Below, one piece after another: positions 56,808 to 64,000 of a DNA stretch of 64,000 nt. The stretch lies in NCBI GenBank assembly GCA_021650895.1, contig CP091278.1, forward strand, positions 2,323,659-2,387,658. The letters run 5' to 3'. The position numbers and the translations under genes were made by a program. The stretch is from Candidatus Jettenia sp. GTDB taxonomy: Bacteria; Planctomycetota; Brocadiia; Brocadiales; Brocadiaceae. The notes under the pieces are model-generated. The model saw nothing but the letters and a program-made list of their open reading frames with translations. It was not told the DNA's origin and made no database searches. Every line of letters starts with the position of its first letter. The first letter of the stretch is position 1.

Positions 56808-57842
56808 ATGAATATGCTTGAAGTAAAGCACGTAATAAAAATCCTTGGTAAAAAGGAGGTTGTGAGAGGTGTTTCCTTTGAGGTTGAGAGGGGACAACTG
56901 CTGGCCCTTTTAGGTCCTTCCGGATGTGGAAAGACGACAACGCTAAGAATGATTGCAGGTTTAGAAGTACCCGATTATGGTGAGATTTGGATTGATGGGA
57001 CACTTGCCAGTGGCAGCCAAAAGGTAGTGATGTCCCAAAAAGAACGTCATATCGGAATGGTATTTCAAGACCTCGCCCTCTGGCCGCATATGACGGTGTA
57101 TAAGAACATAGATTTTGGGCTAAAGGCAATTGGGCTTACAAGGGCTGAGAGACAAAAAAGGATTGAGGCTGTTCTCTGCAAGGTTAATATGAAAAAATAT
57201 GCCAACGAGTATCCATCGAGACTTTCAGGGGGACAACAACAGCTCATTGCCATTGCAAGAGCCATTGTTACAGAGCCCAAGTTACTCCTCATGGACGAAC
57301 CCTTATCGAATATTGATGTGCAATTGCGTGATGATATTAGAAAGGAAATAAAACGTATTCAGCAGGAGACGGGGATTACTACAGTTTATGTAACTCACGA
57401 CCAGGAAGATGCATTTCTCTTGGCTAATAAGATAGCAATAATGAATACAGGAGTAATAGAACAGGTGGATAGTCCTGAAGGGATTTATTTTTCTCCGAAA
57501 ACATTTTTTGTGGCCAATTTTGTGGGAGAATCAAATATCTTACCAGTAAGAATACTGAGGAGAGATAGAGTATCAGCCCCATGGGGAGAATTCGTGTGTA
57601 ACACAAAAGATCATGAGAGGGGAGATGCTTTTCTCTTTTTCAGGCCGCATCAAGCATTGATTGAGGAGAACGGCTATTATGAGGGTATAATTACGAGTCG
57701 AGATTTTATAATAGGAAAATATAGATATCATATTTCAATCTCGGGATCGGGATGTGAGATTACCTTGTACGACCAAGGGGTTCACGAAATAGGCAAGCCG
57801 GTGAGGTTTTCTATGAAAGAAATGAGGATATTGTTTGCTTAA
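56808..57842 (+). CDS. fbpC: Iron(III)-type ABC transporter ATP-binding protein
   Basis: 344 residues. Walker A GPSGCGKTTT, signature LSGGQQQLIAIARAI, Walker B LLLMDEPLSNID and H-loop VTHDQEDAF. The C-terminal 100 residues form a TOBE-like domain. It powers uptake by the fbpA/fbpB system just upstream. An R1 repeat lies in its leader, with its GAGG perhaps acting as ribosome site. Confidence 0.9.
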   Translation: MNMLEVKHVIKILGKKEVVRGVSFEVERGQLLALLGPSGCGKTTTLRMIAGLEVPDYGEIWIDGTLASGSQKVVMSQKERHIGMVFQDLALWPHMTVYKNIDFGLKAIGLTRAERQKRIEAVLCKVNMKKYANEYPSRLSGGQQQLIAIARAIVTEPKLLLMDEPLSNIDVQLRDDIRKEIKRIQQETGITTVYVTHDQEDAFLLANKIAIMNTGVIEQVDSPEGIYFSPKTFFVANFVGESNILPVRILRRDRVSAPWGEFVCNTKDHERGDAFLFFRPHQALIEENGYYEGIITSRDFIIGKYRYHISISGSGCEITLYDQGVHEIGKPVRFSMKEMRILFA

Positions 57843-58357
57843 CAATTTTGATTGTGATACTTATGAAAATAGAGATATGATTTAACACGAGCTTGAGGTA
57901 TTACCATTATCCTGCGAGGAATCTTTTTTGTGTATATCCCTATATATTTTTTTATACTCTTCTTCTCTTTGCTTGTTTAATCGAAGCATAGCAAATAGAA
58001 AAGCCACAAAAGCGCATCCGAATATAATTCCTATCACCAAGAGCATGGCTTAACACCTTTTTCCAAAAACAGTTAGATTGTTTTTCTCTTTATGCAACAA
58101 TGGTTCGTTATGTTATCGTGTAATATTGCAAGGCACTACAAGGCAGCCCGTAGAGCATTACATATATCATTTTTGATCATCTTTGTAAATTTCAATTTTT
58201 ATAATTTTCAAAATTCGTCATTTCTCTATGATACCGTATGATAAAAATAGCTTTATTTGTTGAAATATGTGCGTATGAAAATGTGATAAATTATTTGAAT
58301 ATAAGAGGTATTTTCAATATAATATGGGTTTATTGTTATGCTTAAACTAATACATAA
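57843..58357. other. 515-bp gap, one small gene on the minus strand
   Basis: Apart from the 54-codon frame at 57882-58046 I see only AT-rich DNA and no repeat; it likely holds the divergent promoters of that small gene and kdsB. Confidence 0.55.
57882..58046 (-). CDS. Small membrane protein (54 residues)
   Basis: A single hydrophobic helix at residues 1-21 (LVIGIIFGCAFVAFLFAML) is followed by a highly charged tail (NKQREEEYKKIYRDIHKKD) and a serine-rich end. An AAGGTG ribosome site lies just upstream of the ATG (58046). The topology resembles small accessory subunits of membrane complexes, but no family can be named. Confidence 0.5.
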   Translation of the reverse strand: MLLVIGIIFGCAFVAFLFAMLRLNKQREEEYKKIYRDIHKKDSSQDNGNTSSSC

Positions 58358-61591
<3,234 letters not shown>

Positions 61592-61725
61592 AATTAAACA
61601 CTCCTTTTCTTGATGATTTTCAATTGCATTCTGAGGTTATGGATGCTAGTATTTAGTCCTAACTCAAAGTAGGGGATACGTTGGAATATGATTCTGCATA
61701 ACGTATGTTCTAATGCAGCAAGGGA

Positions 61726-61741
61726 TGTTTCACGTGAAACA
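61726..61741. promoter_or_regulatory. parS site (perfect), upstream of parB
   Basis: TGTTTCACGTGAAACA, an exact 16-bp match to the classical bacterial parS palindrome, in the gap between parB and the divergent ABC-2 permease. Confidence 0.95.
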
Positions 61742-61761
61742 TACTAAGTTTTAGCTAGTGT

Positions 61762-62598
61762 ATGAAATTTTTTTATATTTGCAAGATTTTTTTTATGAAT
61801 GGATGCATTTTTTCTATTGCCGTTAACACGATACGAGAAGTTACACGGCAATCGATGTTTTACTTTATTATATGCGGTGGAATTTTGCTGATATTTCTAT
61901 CTTTCTTCTTTACCTTGTTTGCCTTTGGGGAAGAAACAAGGATGATACAAGAGATGGGAATATCGACAATTATGATCTGCTGTCTGTGCCTTGCCTCGTT
62001 AAGCGCAACAATTACCATATCTAGTGAACTGGAAAAAGGGACAATGATGACCTTGTTGTGCAAGCCGGTAAATAAAAAATCCATCCTTTTCGGTAAGTTT
62101 TTTGGCATACTAACTATTGTTTTCCTGTCCTGCGGAATGATGGGACTTTTTTTAACTGCCTCGTTGAGCATCAAAGATTCTTTGGAATATCATAAAGGAT
62201 TGTTAAGCTCCTTTGCTGATATTGGCTATTCTATATTTTTTGAGTTAGTATGCTCTTTTTTTCAAGCAGCCATAATTTGTTCAATTGCAATTGCAGGATC
62301 CCTCTATATCCCTATGGTATCAAATTTGAGCTTGTGTCTGTTTATCTATGCTATGGGGAATTCAACGTATTTTTTCCAAAAGCTGTTTCAGGGCAATGAA
62401 GAAGGTTTCCCTTGGTATGCATCAATTTTCTTTATATTTTTCCCGAACCTTAGTGGTTTAAACGCCATTGGCACAGGAATCGGATTCCAGAAGTTTAGTC
62501 TCGCCTATGTAGCATTGTTAATAATATATGCTATTCTGTATATAACGCTTGTTATAATGTTAACGTGTGAGTTTTTTAATAAGAAAGAATGTAAATAA
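61762..62598 (+). CDS. ABC-2 type transporter permease
   Basis: 278 residues (or about 267 from an ATG at 61795). Six membrane helices. The ISSELEKGTMMTLLCKPVNKKSILFGKF stretch, between helices 2 and 3, is typical of NosY/ABC-2 permeases. The ATPase partner would normally be adjacent but is not seen within this window. Substrate unknown. It is divergent from parB and its 5' region contains parS, 20 bp upstream of the start. Confidence 0.75.
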   Translation: MKFFYICKIFFMNGCIFSIAVNTIREVTRQSMFYFIICGGILLIFLSFFFTLFAFGEETRMIQEMGISTIMICCLCLASLSATITISSELEKGTMMTLLCKPVNKKSILFGKFFGILTIVFLSCGMMGLFLTASLSIKDSLEYHKGLLSSFADIGYSIFFELVCSFFQAAIICSIAIAGSLYIPMVSNLSLCLFIYAMGNSTYFFQKLFQGNEEGFPWYASIFFIFFPNLSGLNAIGTGIGFQKFSLAYVALLIIYAILYITLVIMLTCEFFNKKECK

Positions 62599-62634
62599 AT
62601 GAAAGGCGGGATGTCTGTAGGAAAGGATGTGTGA

Positions 62635-63366
62635 TTGATCTACGGTATAATAGGTGATATTCATAGTAATTATGATGCCTTAACAGCGGTTATTAATGAG
62701 CTTCGACTAGAACAAGTCGATAAGATATTATGTGTCGGAGATATCATTGGCTATGCCGCTGAACCAGTAAAGTGCATAGATTTGCTCCGTGAGCTAAATT
62801 GTATAAGCGTAGCCGGAAACCACGATTATGCCGTGGTGGGGAAATTCCCCCTAGGTTATTTCCATGCTGATGCAAGATCTGCCGTTTTATGGACAGCAAA
62901 ACAACTTTCCGATGAGCATATAAGTTTTTTAGAGAATTTACCCTTGATTGAAAAATTAGAAGGTATTACCCTTGTCCATGGAGCATTAAACCACCCGGAA
63001 TTTTTTGATTATATAATAACAGGTCCTGATGCACAATTAAACCTCGATATTTTAAAAACGCCGGTTTGTTTCTATGGCCATACTCATGTGCCGTTAGGAA
63101 TTCTTTTAGATAAAGGAGGGACTATGCATATTGAGAGAGGGAATATTTTTGACTTAAATGGCGCAGAAAAGGCACTGATAAATGTAGGAAGTGTAGGACA
63201 GCCACGGGATTGGGATCTCAGGGCTTCTTGTGCTATTTACTACGTAGAAGAAAAGATGGTAAAAATTAAGCGTGTAAAATATAACATCAACGAAGCCGTA
63301 GAGAAGATATATTCAGCGCATTTGCCAGGGATAAACGCCTTGCGGTTAAGGGAACATATTATTTAA
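62635..63366 (+). CDS. Metallophosphoesterase (YfcE/diadenosine-tetraphosphatase-like)
   Basis: 243 residues from a TTG start with GAAAGGA just upstream. The five metal motifs are clear: GDIHSN, GDIIGY, GNHDY, then VHGAL and YGHTHVP. The fold is the calcineurin-like phosphodiesterase of the YfcE/PrpE type; the substrate is unknown but could be a phosphodiester or dinucleoside polyphosphate. It follows the ABC-2 permease by 36 bp. Confidence 0.9.
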   Translation: MIYGIIGDIHSNYDALTAVINELRLEQVDKILCVGDIIGYAAEPVKCIDLLRELNCISVAGNHDYAVVGKFPLGYFHADARSAVLWTAKQLSDEHISFLENLPLIEKLEGITLVHGALNHPEFFDYIITGPDAQLNLDILKTPVCFYGHTHVPLGILLDKGGTMHIERGNIFDLNGAEKALINVGSVGQPRDWDLRASCAIYYVEEKMVKIKRVKYNINEAVEKIYSAHLPGINALRLREHII

Positions 63367-63550
63367 TACTATTGATATAGATAGTGTGCATCTTATCGAA
63401 ATAAGGGCAGAAAAAACGAGTACATAAAATACTTATATACCGCTTCACACTCTAGTTGAATATTCAACTATTTATCTTGAATAGTCTTAGATATGTTTTG
63501 TACCATAAAGTTTATTAAGCTGTTTTTCTATAGAGTAAATATGGCTAAAT

Positions 63551-64000
63551 TTACAGATGGATCAGGTTGGCCGATTCTATATGACCCAGCTTCTCAATCT
63601 CTTGGAGGCATTCTAAGGGCAATGGTGCATCTACATTTAAAATTGTAATAGCGTTGCCGCCAATCTCTTTCCTTCCAAATGCCATCTGTGCTATATTTAT
63701 TTTTTTACGACCGAGAAGAGATCCAATATCACCAATCAAGCCTGGTTTATCTTTTCCAAAAAGAACAAGCATGTGTTCGTTCAGCGAAGCTTCTACACCG
63801 TAGCCGTTGATATCAACAATTCTTGGCTCATTCTTACCAAATACTGCTCCTGAGATTGTCAGTTCATCTTTTGTTGTAGTTATTTTTGCAGTTACCAAAC
63901 TAGTAAAATCGCTGATAATATTACTCGTAGTTACATCAACCTTAATACCACGCTCCGCTAAAAGAATAGGCGCACTAACAAGATTGACACCGTCTTCAAG
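63551..64000 (-). CDS. serA: D-3-phosphoglycerate dehydrogenase, C-terminal part (5' end outside window)
   Basis: The frame is open to the right edge (LEDGVNLVSAPILLAERGI... at the edge). It encodes the end of the type 1 intervening (ASB) domain and a complete ACT domain (MLVLFGKDKPGLIGDIGSLLGRKKINIAQM...GNAITILNVDAP). This C-terminal arrangement is that of long SerA enzymes, which start serine synthesis and are often inhibited by serine through the ACT domain. The catalytic half lies beyond the window. Confidence 0.92.
   Translation of the reverse strand, partial: LEDGVNLVSAPILLAERGIKVDVTTSNIISDFTSLVTAKITTTKDELTISGAVFGKNEPRIVDINGYGVEASLNEHMLVLFGKDKPGLIGDIGSLLGRKKINIAQMAFGRKEIGGNAITILNVDAPLPLECLQEIEKLGHIESANLIHL

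Overview
The window looks like a piece of chromosome from an AT-rich, Gram-negative planctomycete, most likely an anammox-type lineage (Brocadiales). This placement is inference. It rests on overall gene character (thioredoxin/DsbD-type redox proteins, many exported proteins, an envelope with KdsB and Lgt, CHRD and S55 proteins) and on the very high density of palindromic intergenic repeats. No rRNA or hydrazine gene is present to prove it. A chromosomal partition locus (parB plus two parS sites, 60.7-61.7 kb) suggests that the right end lies in the origin-proximal half.

Layout. 1-1.8 kb: end of a DsbD-like reductase and a TlpA-like thioredoxin. 1.9-5.6 kb: an arsenosugar-type cluster (radical SAM arsS, arsenite methyltransferase, fused double glycosyltransferase). 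5.6-10 kb: repeat-rich, gene-poor DNA around a CHRD protein, a small exported protein and a broken membrane protein. 10-15.5 kb: an NAD(P)-binding protein, a decayed gene, a flavin split-barrel protein, an MsbA-like ABC exporter and a Ca2+/H+ antiporter (the last two frameshifted). 15.6-25 kb: tRNA-Pro(CGG), an exported beta-propeller/S55 protease pair, Sua5, RpiB, a lipoprotein, DapF and a fibronectin-type surface protein. 25-38.9 kb: mostly housekeeping (YggS, PqaA-like, cytochrome c, PanD, Lgt, HflX, acyl-CoA synthetase beta, a HAD-HerA fusion, a methyltransferase, UvrD, then NifS-NifU-TusA for sulfur transfer).

39-50.3 kb is an accessory island. It holds a Nudix-like protein, a class I Fic toxin/antitoxin pair, a truncated REP-associated transposase, a GC-rich CNNM/CorC gene sitting between what look like two remnants of metal-transport genes, and a CusA/CusB-type metal efflux system. 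A 23S-IVS-type four-helix-bundle gene is lodged inside that efflux system. 50.5-57.8 kb: exported proteins, ChrB-like chromate resistance, and an Fbp-type iron ABC transporter led by two tiny translationally coupled reading frames. 58.3-64 kb: kdsB-pyrG, parB/parS, an ABC-2 permease, a metallophosphoesterase and the 3' end of serA.

Two themes cut across the window. First, at least five families of inverted repeats fill the gaps. The main one is a two-hairpin element of about 75 bp with conserved flanks, seen at 13-14 sites, once split by a 118-bp MITE with a clean 4-bp target duplication. Second, at least six otherwise intact genes carry a one-base change, mostly in a G/C run, and two more carry one in-frame TGA. 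This could be sequencing error or real decay, and it cannot be decided from the sequence alone.
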